A stretch of DNA of 64,000 nucleotides from Synergistetes bacterium HGW-Synergistetes-1 (GCA_002839185.1 PGXO01000005.1:232786-296785), one strand, 5' to 3'. Shown: positions 24,975 to 36,225, counted from the first letter of the stretch. Numbers and translations are program-made. Notes: a model not told the origin generated them from the letters alone.

Positions 24975-25446
24975 CTATATATCTTGTCTCTCCTTTACTT
25001 GAAGATCCTCTGTCCCTGAGCGGCATGGACCCGTCAAATGCCAATACCAGGACAGGCAGTCCAAGAAGGATAGGGGTGATGAAACCCCAAAGCCAGAAAT
25101 TTTTACCAAGTCTCTCTGCGATCTTTCCCCAAAGGTAGACATTTGCGGCAAAAGCTACCAGTGCAGCCCCCGAGCTGAAGACCTCGCTAAAAATATAGAA
25201 ACTTACGATGTTCATAGCAGCAGTTATGATCCCAGGCGCAACTATCGCTACGGTAAACCAGCGGGATATCCTGGCACAGTCGCAAAGAAGTGCTATGTTA
25301 TAAAAGGGGATAAGAAACCTGAGGAAAGATCCTATCCTGAACTTCTCCCCAAGCCTGGAAAATACATAGGCTGCAAAAATATATATTCCAAAGCACATGA
25401 GTACAAGCACAATAACTGCCAATGCTCCGAAAAGTATTGTGAACAT
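24967..25446 (-). CDS. DUF5684-like integral membrane protein
   Basis: 159 residues, four TM helices (LFGALAVIVLVLMCFGIYIF; a FLRFLIPFYNIALLCDCARI segment; VAPGIITAAMNIVSFYIF; FWLWGFITPILLGLPVLVLAF). The L-I-P-x-Y-N motif followed by W and P-containing helices resembles small DUF5684-type proteins. The soluble tail is short and polar. Start ATG shares its A with the TAA stop of the UPF0182 gene (TAATG). Function unknown. Confidence 0.7.
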   Translation of the reverse strand: MFTILFGALAVIVLVLMCFGIYIFAAYVFSRLGEKFRIGSFLRFLIPFYNIALLCDCARISRWFTVAIVAPGIITAAMNIVSFYIFSEVFSSGAALVAFAANVYLWGKIAERLGKNFWLWGFITPILLGLPVLVLAFDGSMPLRDRGSSSKGETRYIDV

Positions 25447-28319
25447 TACTCTTTTGACCTCTTTTCCAGCTCTGATATGACATTGCCAAGTTCTTTTATT
25501 TTATCTCCGTAAAGCGCCCAGTTGCCCTGGCGCTGTGCTTCCTGAGCTGAATCGTATATTTCCTGGGCCTGTTTTGCAAGGGCAGAGATGTCTTTTTCTC
25601 CAAGCACATTATCTCCGGACAGGACACCGCTTCCGCTTCCTCCCACCATGTCTGCTACTGATCCCGGCCTGACAGCAGATCCCTTTTCTGAAGCTTTTTT
25701 GCCTATCAGCTTTTCAAGAGCCCCGGCAAATGTCTCATCCCATTCCACTCTGCCTCCTGTTGAAACTATCACTCTCTTCAACTCAGGCAGTTCGCCGTTC
25801 TCTGCTTTTAGATAGAGTGGCTGGACATAAAGCAGTGATTTACCTATCGGTATGACCAGCAGGTCGCCGATAATCACTTCTGATCCCCTCTGGCTCCATA
25901 GAGAGAGCTGTGCTGAGATCTCCGGGTTCTGGTTTATAAGAGCCTCGATCTGAGCAGGACCATATATCAGTTTTTGTTTTGGAAACTGGTAGACAAGGAG
26001 TTCCCCGTATTTTCCGGGATCGCACCGACCTGCCATCCAGCCAATAAGATTATCCCTTCCAAGCGGCATGTAGGGAACAATGATCGCAAATTCAGGATCT
26101 TTTTCCCCCCAGAGTTTCATCGTGACGTAGTTAGGCGAGATCCTTCTCTTACGCCCTACCGGCGTAACTTCCCACACGTCTTCCCTGTTGTAGTAAGTGT
26201 TGGTGTCAGTCATGTGGTATGTCCTGTAGACGTCAGTCTGGACCTCAAAAAAGTCTTCAGGGTATCTCATGTGTTTCCAAAGTTCCTCTGACATCTCCCC
26301 TGCCGGTTTGAAAATTGCAGGGAATATTTTTCGCCATGTCTGGACTAAAGGATCCTTTTCATCAACTACATAGAAGGACATTTTGCCGTCGTAAGCATCA
26401 ACCGTTGCCTTGACACTGTTCCTTATGTAATTGACCCCGTTGAAGTGGCTCAGTGTGGGGTCCGGAGTCATAACCGGCTTTGAGTATGGATACCTATGAG
26501 TCCATGTAAAGGCATCCTGGACCCATATTATCCTGCCGTCAAATATTACAGGGTATGTATCCTGGTCAAAAATAAGGAATGGCGCTATCTCTTTCAGAGC
26601 CTCACGGACATTTCTGTAGTAAAGGATTCTGCTCTCAGGTCTGAGTGCTCCTGTAAAAAGTATCTCAGTATCCCTGAACCTGAGTGTAAAGAGAAGTCTT
26701 TTCCAGAAAGACCCGATCTCTACCCCGCCAGCACCCTCATAAGTGCTTCTGACGTTAGAGTCTCCCATCGGGTAGTCGAATTCCTTGACATCAGTATTGA
26801 CCAGGACATAAAAATCCTTCATCGATCCATAATATATCTGGGGACTGTCAAGCCTGATATCAACAGTTGACCTGGGAGGGAGGTCCTTCATAAAGAAGAA
26901 AGGCAGCCCTCCGGGAGATACTTCGTTTACAGGATTCATTACTACTCCGTATCCATGTGTAAACTCAAGATGCATGTTTACCCATGTCTGGTTCTGAAGC
27001 TTTGAGAGATCCAATTCCCTGACGGAGAGCATTACCTGCCTGTTGCCCCCGTTCAGCTTGTATCTGTCTATATAAACATCTTCAAAATCATAATATGTCC
27101 TAATGGCCTGAAGCTGTTTATAAGTCCTCAGAAGCGGAGAATAATCCCAAAGGCGAATATTTTTCACTGTCTCCTGATCGGCCAGCAGCTCTTCGGGTGT
27201 GACCTCGTTCTCAGGCGTGACATCTATTGTCCTCACATTATTGAGTCCAAAGGCCCTGCGCGTATAATCCAGATGGTAGTCCAGAAAGGGTTTTTCCATT
27301 TCGTACTCATTGGGCTTTACCCTATACTGCTGGACAAGTCCCGGAACAAAAGAACTTGATACCCAGCCAAGCAAAAGAAGTGCCCCGATCAGAACAGCCG
27401 ACATTTTCCACATCGGCTTGTAGAAATTCATAAGAAGGAGTGCAGCAGCAACCACGGCAGCAACAGTCAGGATATTGAAAGCAGGCAGCAATATGTTCAC
27501 ATCCGTATAGCCGGCACCGAATACCACTCCTGTCGGTGAGAAGAGAAGTTCATATCTCGCAAGCCAGTATCCGGCTCCCCATATAAGAAGAAAGAGCACG
27601 CCAAGAAGGGACATATGCAGCCTGGCCCTTGAAGATGTGGTTAATTTTGTCCCGTCAAGTGAAAGTGAGCGTGTCATGAAATATGATACGAAAGTTCCCA
27701 GAAGGGTGATGACCAATACTCCCTGGAACCAAGACTGGATGTATTTTATGAACGGGAGTGTAAAGACATAAAAACCTACATCAAGACCAAATAATGGGTC
27801 AGATTCCCCAAAGGGGGTCGGATTCATAAATTTAAGGAACGTACCCCATGAACCCATTGCATTCAGTGCGTTTACTAATGCCATAAGCGCGGCAGCTACT
27901 ATTATTACCCATTTTGAAGCGTTAAATTTTACATTTTCGTCTGATGATGCATCGTTTAATATTCTAAGCCCGCTTTTCCATGCAGAATTCCAATTGAACC
28001 AGTAAATGGCAAAAGCAGGAACGAGAGCTATGAAAAAGAGTTCCCACCTTGCGGTGAACCGTCTCCAGAAAACAGACTCAAAACCGTAAGATTCAAACCA
28101 GTAGAGATCCGTTAGAAAAACAGCAAGACCAGGCAGTATGACTGTAAACAGTATAAAAATACCACCCAGTATGAACCATATCCTCGAGATCTTTGGCATC
28201 CTTATATTCGGGATCTTCGGTCTTTCCTCATTCCATCCGCTTTCATTGTCCCCTGATCCGTCCGTCCATTCCTGACGAGTACGCCCGTATAAGCTTTCAA
28301 ATATTTTTTTAAGATCCAT
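25446..28319 (-). CDS. UPF0182 (COG1615) family large membrane protein
   Basis: 957 residues. An N-terminal block of about seven TM helices (IWFILGGIFILFTVILPGLA; WELFFIALVPAFAIYWFNWN; etc.) is followed by a large extracytoplasmic region with family-typical stretches: DVTPENEVTPEELLADQETV, LWDYSPLLRTYKQLQAIRTY, YDFEDVYIDRY, HLEFTHGYGVVMNPVNEV and MPLGRDNLIGWMAGRCD. A low-complexity GSGSG linker and a helical C-terminus (DISALAKQAQEIYDSAQEAQ) follow. ATG 28319 has GAGGAG upstream. First gene of a four-gene operon of envelope proteins. Biochemical function of the family is unknown. Confidence 0.93.
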   Translation of the reverse strand: MDLKKIFESLYGRTRQEWTDGSGDNESGWNEERPKIPNIRMPKISRIWFILGGIFILFTVILPGLAVFLTDLYWFESYGFESVFWRRFTARWELFFIALVPAFAIYWFNWNSAWKSGLRILNDASSDENVKFNASKWVIIVAAALMALVNALNAMGSWGTFLKFMNPTPFGESDPLFGLDVGFYVFTLPFIKYIQSWFQGVLVITLLGTFVSYFMTRSLSLDGTKLTTSSRARLHMSLLGVLFLLIWGAGYWLARYELLFSPTGVVFGAGYTDVNILLPAFNILTVAAVVAAALLLMNFYKPMWKMSAVLIGALLLLGWVSSSFVPGLVQQYRVKPNEYEMEKPFLDYHLDYTRRAFGLNNVRTIDVTPENEVTPEELLADQETVKNIRLWDYSPLLRTYKQLQAIRTYYDFEDVYIDRYKLNGGNRQVMLSVRELDLSKLQNQTWVNMHLEFTHGYGVVMNPVNEVSPGGLPFFFMKDLPPRSTVDIRLDSPQIYYGSMKDFYVLVNTDVKEFDYPMGDSNVRSTYEGAGGVEIGSFWKRLLFTLRFRDTEILFTGALRPESRILYYRNVREALKEIAPFLIFDQDTYPVIFDGRIIWVQDAFTWTHRYPYSKPVMTPDPTLSHFNGVNYIRNSVKATVDAYDGKMSFYVVDEKDPLVQTWRKIFPAIFKPAGEMSEELWKHMRYPEDFFEVQTDVYRTYHMTDTNTYYNREDVWEVTPVGRKRRISPNYVTMKLWGEKDPEFAIIVPYMPLGRDNLIGWMAGRCDPGKYGELLVYQFPKQKLIYGPAQIEALINQNPEISAQLSLWSQRGSEVIIGDLLVIPIGKSLLYVQPLYLKAENGELPELKRVIVSTGGRVEWDETFAGALEKLIGKKASEKGSAVRPGSVADMVGGSGSGVLSGDNVLGEKDISALAKQAQEIYDSAQEAQRQGNWALYGDKIKELGNVISELEKRSKE

Positions 28320-28506
28320 GGTCACCAGCTCCTCGCTCAGTGTACAATCGTATCTGGTTATTGTTAACTAAAATCAGATGTATGTCCAGCGCCGCATCAC
28401 CTAAACAGCTGTTTGAAATGTAAGAATTTATTGAAACGGAGCAGATTAACATACTGGAACTGATAATGAACATTTTTTTGACCTATTTTGCGTAAGAGGT
28501 GAGGAT

Positions 28507-29268
28507 ATGTTTTATGCATACAAACTGATAGGATCGCTCTTAGTTCCTCCCGGGCTGCTGTGCGTTATCACAGCTATCTTCTCTTTTGTCCTTTTCAGAT
28601 CAAAAAACAAGAAGTTACTTTCTATTGCTATGCTGATGCTTAGCCTATCCATCTGGTTTATGAGCACCTCAGCCGGATCCTTTTTTATTACAGGCGGACT
28701 GGAAAGGAAACATTTGAATTCTGTGCCGGAGACGGAAAGGCCTGTAGCTTTCCTTGTACTGGCGGGCGGTTCTAACTACGACAGAGATGGGGATGCAGTT
28801 ACACCCGGTGTCTACTCCCTTGAAAGGATCTATTCTGCTGTCACGGCGGCGGATAGCAGTAAAGATGTACTTATCTTTTCAGGTGGAAACGTCTATGGGT
28901 ACGATCAGAGGACAGAGGCAGAAATAATGGAAGATTGCGCAAAGAAAATGGGATGGAAGGGCAAAACACTGCTTGAAACTTCTTCAAGAACGACGGGAGA
29001 AAACATGATCTATGCCGAAAGGATGCTTTTCGGTCCAGACTTTCATCATGTCGTTATAGTGACCAACGCCTTCCACATGCCCCGTTCAATGTTAAGGGCT
29101 CATTCAGTGTTTAGGGGAAAGAGACTCTTCTCTCTCTCTGCAGGGATGGAGACAGAACCAAAATTTAGGGGCATCCCGGACCTTTTCCCGGATGCTCACA
29201 ATTTTCACCTCTCCTGTCTTGGCATCAAGGAATGGGTCGGTATATTGGCATTCAGGATACTTGGATGA
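28507..29268 (+). CDS. YdcF/ElyC-like DUF218 membrane protein
   Basis: 253 residues. Two N-terminal TM helices (LIGSLLVPPGLLCVITAIFS; LLSIAMLMLSLSIWFMSTSA) precede a DUF218 Rossmann-like domain: VAFLVLAGGSNYD, DVLIFSGGNVYG, AEIMEDCAKKMG, LETSSRTTGENMIYAERML, HVVIVTNAFHMPRSMLRAHS. ElyC-type relatives affect the metabolism of the undecaprenyl-phosphate lipid carrier, which fits an envelope setting. ATG follows AAGAGGTGAGG. The next gene is convergent, 4 nt away. Confidence 0.92.
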   Translation: MFYAYKLIGSLLVPPGLLCVITAIFSFVLFRSKNKKLLSIAMLMLSLSIWFMSTSAGSFFITGGLERKHLNSVPETERPVAFLVLAGGSNYDRDGDAVTPGVYSLERIYSAVTAADSSKDVLIFSGGNVYGYDQRTEAEIMEDCAKKMGWKGKTLLETSSRTTGENMIYAERMLFGPDFHHVVIVTNAFHMPRSMLRAHSVFRGKRLFSLSAGMETEPKFRGIPDLFPDAHNFHLSCLGIKEWVGILAFRILG

Positions 29269-29272
29269 TCCT

Positions 29273-30229
29273 TTATTTTTTATAATTATCCTTGTACCAG
29301 TCCGCAGTATCAGAGAGTGCACACATGATTTCGGTAAATTCTGTTTTTCCCAGGGCTTCGGTAAGGAGAGAGATATCAGCACTGCTTATCTTTATGTCTC
29401 CCGGTCTCTCAGGAAGCCTCACTTCTTTGACATCTGAACCCATTATCTCAGAGATAAGTTTCAATAGTTCGTTTACCGTCATACTCTTTCCGGTAGCAAG
29501 ATTAAAGACTCGTCCCCTGTTTTGGTGTGCTCTCTTACACATCTTCAGGAGTACCGACGTCAGATCCCTGACGTATACGAAATCCCTTGTCTGGGTGCCG
29601 TCTCCGAAAACCACGGGGCTTCCTCCGGAAGAAAGCGCATGACAAAACCTCGGTATTACAGACGCATATGAGCCAAATGGATCCTGCCTCGGGCCATAGA
29701 CGTTAAAGAACCTGAACCCGACACAATCCAGCCCCCAGACTCTTGCAGCAGAACATGCCTGTATTTCGTTTATGGCTTTGCTTGCTCCATACGGCGACAT
29801 TGGCAGAGGGATCTCTCCCTCGTGCCTCAGCCCCTCACTTCTGTTGCCGTAAACTGCCGCAGAACTCGCATATATGAGAGGGATCTTCATGTCTTTCAAA
29901 GCTATGATCAGATCACTGAAAGCTGTTACATTATTGAGATGACACTCTTCGGGCTTTTCTATCGACAGCGGTACGGAGACCATGGCTGCAAAGTGGAAGA
30001 CTGCATCTATGCCCTCCAGCAGTTTCTTCAGAAGATCTTTATCTGAGACATCTCCCTCAACGAATCTGAGCGAAGGGTCGTTAGACAGGTGTTCCAAATT
30101 CTCTCTCTTTCCGGTAATCAGGTTATCGAGCACAGTGACCTTCCACCCGTCAGAAATGAGTTCGTCAGCCATGTGCGAGCCAATAAATCCGGCCCCCCCT
30201 GTTATCAAAGCAGATCTGGTCGGTTTCAT
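29273..30229 (-). CDS. NAD-dependent epimerase/dehydratase (UDP-glucose 4-epimerase-like)
   Basis: 318-residue extended SDR. N-terminal Rossmann motif ITGGAGFIGSHMADEL, FHFAAMVSVPLSIEKP, the catalytic Ser-Tyr-Lys set (IYASSAAVYGNRS and MSPYGASKAINE), and a GFRFFNVYGPRQDPFGSYAS substrate-binding stretch. The Y-x-x-x-K and NVYGPRQ motifs place it with UDP-sugar 4-epimerases. The sugar nucleotide cannot be told from sequence. Starts with GGGGGA upstream of ATG 30229. It stands alone between convergent DUF218 and a terminator. Confidence 0.92.
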   Translation of the reverse strand: MKPTRSALITGGAGFIGSHMADELISDGWKVTVLDNLITGKRENLEHLSNDPSLRFVEGDVSDKDLLKKLLEGIDAVFHFAAMVSVPLSIEKPEECHLNNVTAFSDLIIALKDMKIPLIYASSAAVYGNRSEGLRHEGEIPLPMSPYGASKAINEIQACSAARVWGLDCVGFRFFNVYGPRQDPFGSYASVIPRFCHALSSGGSPVVFGDGTQTRDFVYVRDLTSVLLKMCKRAHQNRGRVFNLATGKSMTVNELLKLISEIMGSDVKEVRLPERPGDIKISSADISLLTEALGKTEFTEIMCALSDTADWYKDNYKK

Positions 30230-30285
30230 GCGTTTATTTCCCCCTAGAAAAGCTTTTTGTAATAATACTCTTTCATTATAACAAT

Positions 30286-30318
30286 GAGAGCCCTGTCTTA
30301 GTATGCGACAGAGCTCTC
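30286..30318 (-). terminator. Hairpin terminator after the efflux operon
   Basis: 12-bp stem with one mismatch (30286-30297 with 30307-30318), 9-nt loop. It lies 28 nt past the outer-membrane channel gene on the minus strand; the T-tract is weak, so efficiency is uncertain. Confidence 0.6.
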
Positions 30319-30345
30319 AAAATTATTATATTGAATAAAATGATC

Positions 30346-31821
30346 CTACTTGTTCACTGCAGAAGTATCATATTCTTCGCTGATAGGGGCCCATCCGCCG
30401 CCCAGAGCTTTAAAGAGCATTACTGAATCAGATGTAATCTGTCCGTCGCTTATCGCAGTCGCTTCTGACAGGGAAAGGAGTGCTCTCTGTGCGTTTATGA
30501 CATTGTTAAAATCGGTAAGTCCGTTCCTGTACTTGTCATTAGCTACATCGAGCGCTGTCTGTGCAGCCTCTCTCCCCCTCCTGAGCGCATCGTTCCTTTT
30601 TCTTTCCTCTATGCCTGCGGTCAGGGCATTCCTGACCTCAGCCACGGCTTTGAGTACTGTCTGTTCGTATGCGGCAAGGTACTGTTCCTGCCTTGCTGTC
30701 TGGACTTTGATATTATTCCTGATGGCACCTGCATGGAAAATTGGCCAGACTATCTTTGGTCCGAATGAATATACTTTGTTGGGGCCTTCAAAAAGGCTTC
30801 CGGTATCAAGAGCTTCTGTACCTATGGAGCCAATCAGGTAGAACTTAGGCCAAAGATCAGCCTTTGCCGATTTTTTCCGGGCTATCTGTGCAACGAGCTG
30901 ACGCTCAGCGGCAAATATGTCCGGTCTCTGACGGAGGCTGTTTGCCGGAATACCTGTCATCATTTTTTGATCAAGCTTAGGGAGCGGTTTTCTTTCGCTG
31001 AGCAACTGGTCAAGACTTCCGGGGACCCTTCCAGTAAGCACTGCGAGATTATTTTTGACCTCCTCAATACTTTTTTGTATAGGGGGTATTTCAGCTTTTG
31101 TCTGTTCAAGTGTGTATTTGGACTGGTTAAGCGCAAGGTGGTCGCTCAGTCCTGCATCTACCCTTGACTGAAGCATTTCCAGCGTATCTTCCTGAAGGGC
31201 CAGGTTGCTCTCTGCAATAAGAAGCCTCTCCTGAAGAGTCCGGAGTGTCAGATAGTTCAGTGCAACCTCAGCAGAAAGGGAGACCCAGGCGGCATGCAGT
31301 GATGCATACTGTGCCTCCAGAGAAGCTGCTCCCGCTTTAACCGTCTCTCTTCTTCCGCCAAAAATGTCTATCTCCCATGACGCATCTATACCTAACTTAT
31401 ATACATCAACACCTTTACCCTTACCTCCTGTCTCGACAGGAGTTCTAGAGTTGTACCAGTAGTCAGTGTTGTCAAGCCATGGCAAAAGTGCGGCTTTGTT
31501 TATCCCAAGTGCGGCCCTCGCCTCTGTCACTTTTGAACGGGCAGAAGCCAGATCCCTGTTGCTCTGCAGTGACCATTCAACAAGCTGTGTGAGTATCTCA
31601 TCATTCAAGGACTCCCACCATTTTGCCAGCATTTCGGGATCGGGCTCGCTTAAAACATCACCAGACATCGCAGGGATAGGGTACCTATGGGTCATCTCTA
31701 TCCATTTCCCTTCACTAAGTTCGATATCAGCGTTTTGCTGAGGAGCATTTTCAGCAAAAACAGAACCTGCCATAAGAAGGATGAATATGGAAATTACCGC
31801 TATATTGATCTTTTTCATCAT
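30346..31821 (-). CDS. RND efflux outer-membrane channel (TolC/NodT family)
   Basis: About 491 residues. Signal peptide (INIAVISIFILLMAGSVFA), no lipobox Cys. Two repeats of the outer-membrane efflux domain with long helices: LASARSKVTEARAALGINKA, TLEQTKAEIPPIQKSIEE, QEQYLAAYEQTVLKAVAEVR and DKYRNGLTDFNNVINAQRA, the last carrying the typical Y-x-x-G-x-x-x-x-L/F-x-x-V-x-x-A-Q motif. It forms a trimeric channel across the outer membrane. Start ATG 31821 follows AAGGGGA; 10 nt after the pump gene. Confidence 0.95.
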   Translation of the reverse strand: MMKKINIAVISIFILLMAGSVFAENAPQQNADIELSEGKWIEMTHRYPIPAMSGDVLSEPDPEMLAKWWESLNDEILTQLVEWSLQSNRDLASARSKVTEARAALGINKAALLPWLDNTDYWYNSRTPVETGGKGKGVDVYKLGIDASWEIDIFGGRRETVKAGAASLEAQYASLHAAWVSLSAEVALNYLTLRTLQERLLIAESNLALQEDTLEMLQSRVDAGLSDHLALNQSKYTLEQTKAEIPPIQKSIEEVKNNLAVLTGRVPGSLDQLLSERKPLPKLDQKMMTGIPANSLRQRPDIFAAERQLVAQIARKKSAKADLWPKFYLIGSIGTEALDTGSLFEGPNKVYSFGPKIVWPIFHAGAIRNNIKVQTARQEQYLAAYEQTVLKAVAEVRNALTAGIEERKRNDALRRGREAAQTALDVANDKYRNGLTDFNNVINAQRALLSLSEATAISDGQITSDSVMLFKALGGGWAPISEEYDTSAVNK

Positions 31822-31831
31822 CCCACTCCCC

Positions 31832-34800
31832 TTAATCCTTACCAAACGAAGCCTTTATACGCCCCTTGATGTTTTCCCTCAGAGTCTGGAAAAGGACGTA
31901 AAGGGCAGGTATCAAAAATATACCAAGTATGGTTGCGGTCGTCATACCGAAGCATATCGTGGTTCCGACAGCCCTTCTGCTTCCGGCACCCGCACCGCTT
32001 GCAAGAAGCATGGGAAGAACTCCCACTACGCATGTGAAAGCCGTCATCAGAACTGCTCGGAAACGTTCTCTGGCAGCTTCCGCCGCAGCATCAATAATTG
32101 AAAGTCCCTTCTCCTCCCTCTGTTCCTTGGCAAATTCAATGATCAGTATCGCATTCTTGCCAGCCAGCCCTATAAGCAGCAATATTCCAAGCTGCACATA
32201 GATCGAGACTGAAAGTCCCATAACATAAACTCCGCCAAGAGCTCCCAGGACTGCTACCGGAAGTGAGAGAATTACAGGTACCGGAACCGTCCAGCTTTCA
32301 TACTGAGCAACCAGAAAAAGATAGGCGAATAACAGAGCTATCAATATGACTATGGCAATCTGCCCCTTTGCCTGCTGTTCCTGGTATGTCATTCCCGACC
32401 ACTCGTAGGCGTAACCCTCAGGCAGGCTCTTAGCCAGCTCTCTAAGTTTGGTTATCCCCTGCCCTGTTGAAAATCCATCTTTCATCACAACAGTTATGGC
32501 TGCGCTGGGGTAGAGATTGTAGCGAGAAATTGCACGCGGTGCCACCGTATTCTTTATTGAAATCAAGCTCTGGAGCGGAACAGGTTTTCCTGCCGTGCTG
32601 TTTACGTAGATGTTTCCGACTTTGCTTATGTTGTTCCTGAAATTCCAGTCAGACTGCACCATTACCTTGTTGACCTGCGTTCCGATGTTGATGTCGTTTA
32701 TGTAGGCCGAGCCAAAGTATGTCTGCAGAGTGGAGAATATGTTCCCGATCGGCACATTGAACATCTCAGCCTTCTCCCTGTCAATATCCAGGAAGAGATG
32801 GGGCGTGTTGGATGTATAGGTGCTGTAGGCATAAAGAACTTCCGGGAGCTGGTTAATCTTCCCTACGAAACCCCGCAGGACCATGGCCATCTTTTCGGGA
32901 TCGTTCTCAAGCCTTGACTGCAGCCGCATGTCGATCCCGCCGCTGATACCCAGCCCCTGGATCGCAGGAGGCGTGAAAACATTTATCTGAGCCTCAGGGA
33001 CAGAAGAACCAATGGCTACGATCTTTCCAACTATGCTCTGCAGGCTCTTTTCTCTGGAACTCCTCTCATCCCAGTGCTCAAGAGGAACTATTATCGAACC
33101 CAGGTTTTCGCTTAATCCGCCGATTAAGCTGTAGCCTTTTATTCCCATTACAAATTTAACTCCCGGGATATCCTTTATCTGAGGTATAAGTTTGTTCATC
33201 ACAGCATCTGTTCTCCCAAGGCTTGCACCCTCAGGCAGCTGGACCGCCGCGAAAACAGCCCCCTGGTCTTCATCGGGCAAGAACTCTGTCGGCAGATATT
33301 TTGCCGACAAAGCTGCTGCCGCTATCACAGCTGTAAGTATCGCTACCGTTATCACCTTTCTGCTCGCCAGCCAGACTGAGCCAGCGACGTATTTCTTAGT
33401 AGAAACACCCAATAAATCATTGAACCACTTAAGAGGTCCGTTTTGTTTTTGATGAACTTTTCTAAGCAAATGAGCGCACATTGCAGGGCTTAGAGTAAGG
33501 GCAACTATCAGAGAAAAGACAACTGAGAATGAGATGGTAACTGCAAACTGGCGATAGATCTGGCCCGTAATCCCGCCCATAAAACCTACCGGCACAAAGA
33601 TAGCCAGGAATACCAGTGTTGTAGCGACCATAGGCCCTGTAACGTCCTTCATGGCCTGCACAGTGGCGGTTTCTGTATCACAGTGGTCTCTGTCCATTAT
33701 GAAGAGAACGCGTTCGACAACTATTATAGCGTCGTCAACGACCGTTCCTATTACAAGCACCAGCCCAAAGAGTGAGAGAATGTTAATGCTGTAGCTCATG
33801 AATGCCAGCCCTGAAAATGTAGCCAGGAGAGAGATCGGAATAGCTGCCACGGGCACAAGTGTTACCCTCAGGTCCTGGAGGAAGATATAACAGACAAAAA
33901 CAACAAGAGAGAATGTAATAAGGAGCGTCATCATGATCTCTTTTATAGTGGCAGTAACATATTCTGTTGAGTCATAACCAAGAACGAACTCTGTATCGTT
34001 TGGAAGCTGAGGAGTTAGTTCTTCAATTGTTCTTTTGGCTCCTGCCATTACATCGAGAGCATTCGATCCCGGAGACTGCGTCAAAAGCATCATTGCCGTA
34101 GGCCTTCCGTTGAATGAGGAATCAAAGGAATAAAACTCAGAACCCAATTCGATCCTGGAGATGTCCTTTAGTTTGACAAGTCCTCCCTGAGCGGTGGTTC
34201 TAAGAATTATATTCTCAAACTCACTGACAGAATTCAGTCTTCCGCGCGTAGTCAATGAATATACTATGGGTTGGTCTGATTTTGCAGGTGCTGTGCCTAT
34301 TGAGCCGATCGAAGCCTGTTTGTTCTGGCTCTTTATCGCTTCGGCAACGTCATTGATGCTGAGGCCAAGTGAAGCTATTCGGTCCGGGTCGAGCCATATA
34401 CGTATACTGTATTTGGACCCGAATACCTTACAGCCTCCCAGTCCGGGAACCCGCTTAAAAACGTTTTTGATGTTGTTTTCAGCGTAGTCCATAAGGAAAG
34501 ATCCATCTTTCGTACCGTTGGGAGATATCAGGCCTACGAACCCAAGAGTGTCCGAAAAACTTGACTCAACGATTATCCCCTCTGCCGTAACTGCACTTGG
34601 CAGCATGGGAGTTGCCTGCTGAATACGATTCTGAACTTTTACAAGTGCCATGTCAGGGTCTGTTCCCATATCGAAAGTTATTGACAGCTCATAGTTCCCT
34701 CCGTTGTCGGAGGTAGAGCTCATGTATATCATTCCGTCTACACCGTTGATCTGCTCTTCCAGAGGAGCAGCAACAGTGTTTGCAAGAGTTGATGCATCCG

Positions 34801-34957
34801 CGCCACGGTACGTTGCCTCTACTCTGATCTGAGGAGGTGTGACATTTGGGTACTGCGCCACAGGCAGTCTGAACGCGCTTATCAATCCTGCGAAGGCAAG
34901 TACTATTGCTATGACCATCGCAAATCTTGGGCGCTTGATAAAGAATTCCGAGAACAT
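31832..34957 (-). CDS. acrB: RND multidrug efflux pump, HAE1 family (AcrB/MexB type)
   Basis: 1041 residues, the usual length. N-terminal [40 protein letters not shown], and [17 protein letters not shown] are hallmark HAE1 segments. The proton-relay Asp pair lies in [40 protein letters not shown] and the C-terminal [20 protein letters not shown] complete the twelve-TM architecture, with two large periplasmic loops. It is the inner-membrane proton antiporter of a tripartite pump. Two nt separate it from the adaptor gene. Which drugs are exported cannot be told. Confidence 0.97.
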   Translation of the reverse strand: MFSEFFIKRPRFAMVIAIVLAFAGLISAFRLPVAQYPNVTPPQIRVEATYRGADASTLANTVAAPLEEQINGVDGMIYMSSTSDNGGNYELSITFDMGTDPDMALVKVQNRIQQATPMLPSAVTAEGIIVESSFSDTLGFVGLISPNGTKDGSFLMDYAENNIKNVFKRVPGLGGCKVFGSKYSIRIWLDPDRIASLGLSINDVAEAIKSQNKQASIGSIGTAPAKSDQPIVYSLTTRGRLNSVSEFENIILRTTAQGGLVKLKDISRIELGSEFYSFDSSFNGRPTAMMLLTQSPGSNALDVMAGAKRTIEELTPQLPNDTEFVLGYDSTEYVTATIKEIMMTLLITFSLVVFVCYIFLQDLRVTLVPVAAIPISLLATFSGLAFMSYSINILSLFGLVLVIGTVVDDAIIVVERVLFIMDRDHCDTETATVQAMKDVTGPMVATTLVFLAIFVPVGFMGGITGQIYRQFAVTISFSVVFSLIVALTLSPAMCAHLLRKVHQKQNGPLKWFNDLLGVSTKKYVAGSVWLASRKVITVAILTAVIAAAALSAKYLPTEFLPDEDQGAVFAAVQLPEGASLGRTDAVMNKLIPQIKDIPGVKFVMGIKGYSLIGGLSENLGSIIVPLEHWDERSSREKSLQSIVGKIVAIGSSVPEAQINVFTPPAIQGLGISGGIDMRLQSRLENDPEKMAMVLRGFVGKINQLPEVLYAYSTYTSNTPHLFLDIDREKAEMFNVPIGNIFSTLQTYFGSAYINDINIGTQVNKVMVQSDWNFRNNISKVGNIYVNSTAGKPVPLQSLISIKNTVAPRAISRYNLYPSAAITVVMKDGFSTGQGITKLRELAKSLPEGYAYEWSGMTYQEQQAKGQIAIVILIALLFAYLFLVAQYESWTVPVPVILSLPVAVLGALGGVYVMGLSVSIYVQLGILLLIGLAGKNAILIIEFAKEQREEKGLSIIDAAAEAARERFRAVLMTAFTCVVGVLPMLLASGAGAGSRRAVGTTICFGMTTATILGIFLIPALYVLFQTLRENIKGRIKASFGKD

Positions 34958-34959
34958 CT

Positions 34960-36225
34960 TTAGTTTCCTTCTTTGTTTTGGGAATCAGAAGAAGAGAGTG
35001 ATAGCTCTACCTCGTTCTGTCCTGCGATCTCCGCGGCAGTCTTTGCTGCTGTTTCTTCCTGTGCAGGAGCTACGGGCCCTTCGGGCTGAACATTCTGCAA
35101 TCCTACGCGTATCACTTTGTCCCCTGCTTTCAGGCCCTTCACAACTTTGCGCATTGTGCCAACTTCTTTTCCAAGTTCTATCCTTGTTTGATGTGCTATT
35201 TTGTTCTCATCAACTGTATATACATAATTTCCCTGAGAATCAGCCAGGATTGATTCCTGTGGGACAACCAGGCTGAGCTCTTTATCAACAGGTTTAGTCC
35301 CAAGACGTACCATTGATCCGGGAATAAGGAAACCCTCCGGGTTCGGGAATCGTATGATCATCTCCAGGGTACCAGTCTTCTCGTCAACTTTATTGCTTTC
35401 GAAATCGCGTTCTCCCTGAACATTAAGTTCCTTGCCGTTTGACAGTATCAGAGAAGTCTTATACACTGGACCGTTTTTCCTGAACTGCTCCAGCTCATTA
35501 AGATAATCTTTGTCAGGCAGTGCAAAAGAGACCCGTATCGGATCCATCTGAACTATCATCGCAATAGCTCCGGATGCCGGAGTTACATAATTTCCTTTTG
35601 TGAATGCCGCTGCTCCAATCTGCCCGCTTATAGGAGAAGTTATCCTGGTATGAGAAAGGTCTATCTGTGCCAGCCTAAGAACAGCTTTAGCCTGTGAAAC
35701 ACCTGCCTTGGCCTGAAGAAAAGCGCTCTCGGCAGTATCAATGTCGCTCGCAGAAATGCTGCGTTCATCTGCTGCCTTAACGCGAGCAAGATATTTTTCA
35801 GCCTTCACCAGTTCTGCCTGAGCCTGTTCCAGTTCTGCTTTCCTGAGGTCTACGGTTGCCTGATATTGGCCGGAGTCTATCGTAAAAAGGATCTGTCCTG
35901 CCTTTACGAGGGATCCCTCTTTGAAGTTGACTTTAACGATCTCTCCTGAAATCTGGGGTTTTATGGATACAGTCTGAATAGCATCTACCTTTCCAATAAA
36001 GCTGCGGCTCGACGAGAGGTCCTTTTCTGTCACAGTGTAGAGAACAACAGCAGGGGCAGGTGGCTGCATCTGAGAATTTTTATTTACTGCGTCAGATTTC
36101 AAATAGCTCTTTGCTGCAAATCCGAGTACGACCATTATTGCAATTATTGCTGCAGCCTTGATCCATCCGTTCTTACCCGAAGAATTTTTGATCTGAATCT
36201 TTTTTTCTTCCCCTTGTGCCGTCAT
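34960..36225 (-). CDS. acrA: RND efflux periplasmic adaptor (membrane fusion protein)
   Basis: About 421 residues from ATG 36225. One N-terminal TM/signal anchor ([18 protein letters not shown], no lipobox), a biotinyl-lipoyl-like strand pair ([35 protein letters not shown]), an alpha-hairpin rich in Ala/Glu/Lys ([20 protein letters not shown]), and [20 protein letters not shown]. The C-terminal tail is extended ([18 protein letters not shown]). It bridges pump and channel. Longer in-frame starts run into the TetR gene and are rejected. Confidence 0.95.
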   Translation of the reverse strand: MTAQGEEKKIQIKNSSGKNGWIKAAAIIAIMVVLGFAAKSYLKSDAVNKNSQMQPPAPAVVLYTVTEKDLSSSRSFIGKVDAIQTVSIKPQISGEIVKVNFKEGSLVKAGQILFTIDSGQYQATVDLRKAELEQAQAELVKAEKYLARVKAADERSISASDIDTAESAFLQAKAGVSQAKAVLRLAQIDLSHTRITSPISGQIGAAAFTKGNYVTPASGAIAMIVQMDPIRVSFALPDKDYLNELEQFRKNGPVYKTSLILSNGKELNVQGERDFESNKVDEKTGTLEMIIRFPNPEGFLIPGSMVRLGTKPVDKELSLVVPQESILADSQGNYVYTVDENKIAHQTRIELGKEVGTMRKVVKGLKAGDKVIRVGLQNVQPEGPVAPAQEETAAKTAAEIAGQNEVELSLSSSDSQNKEGN

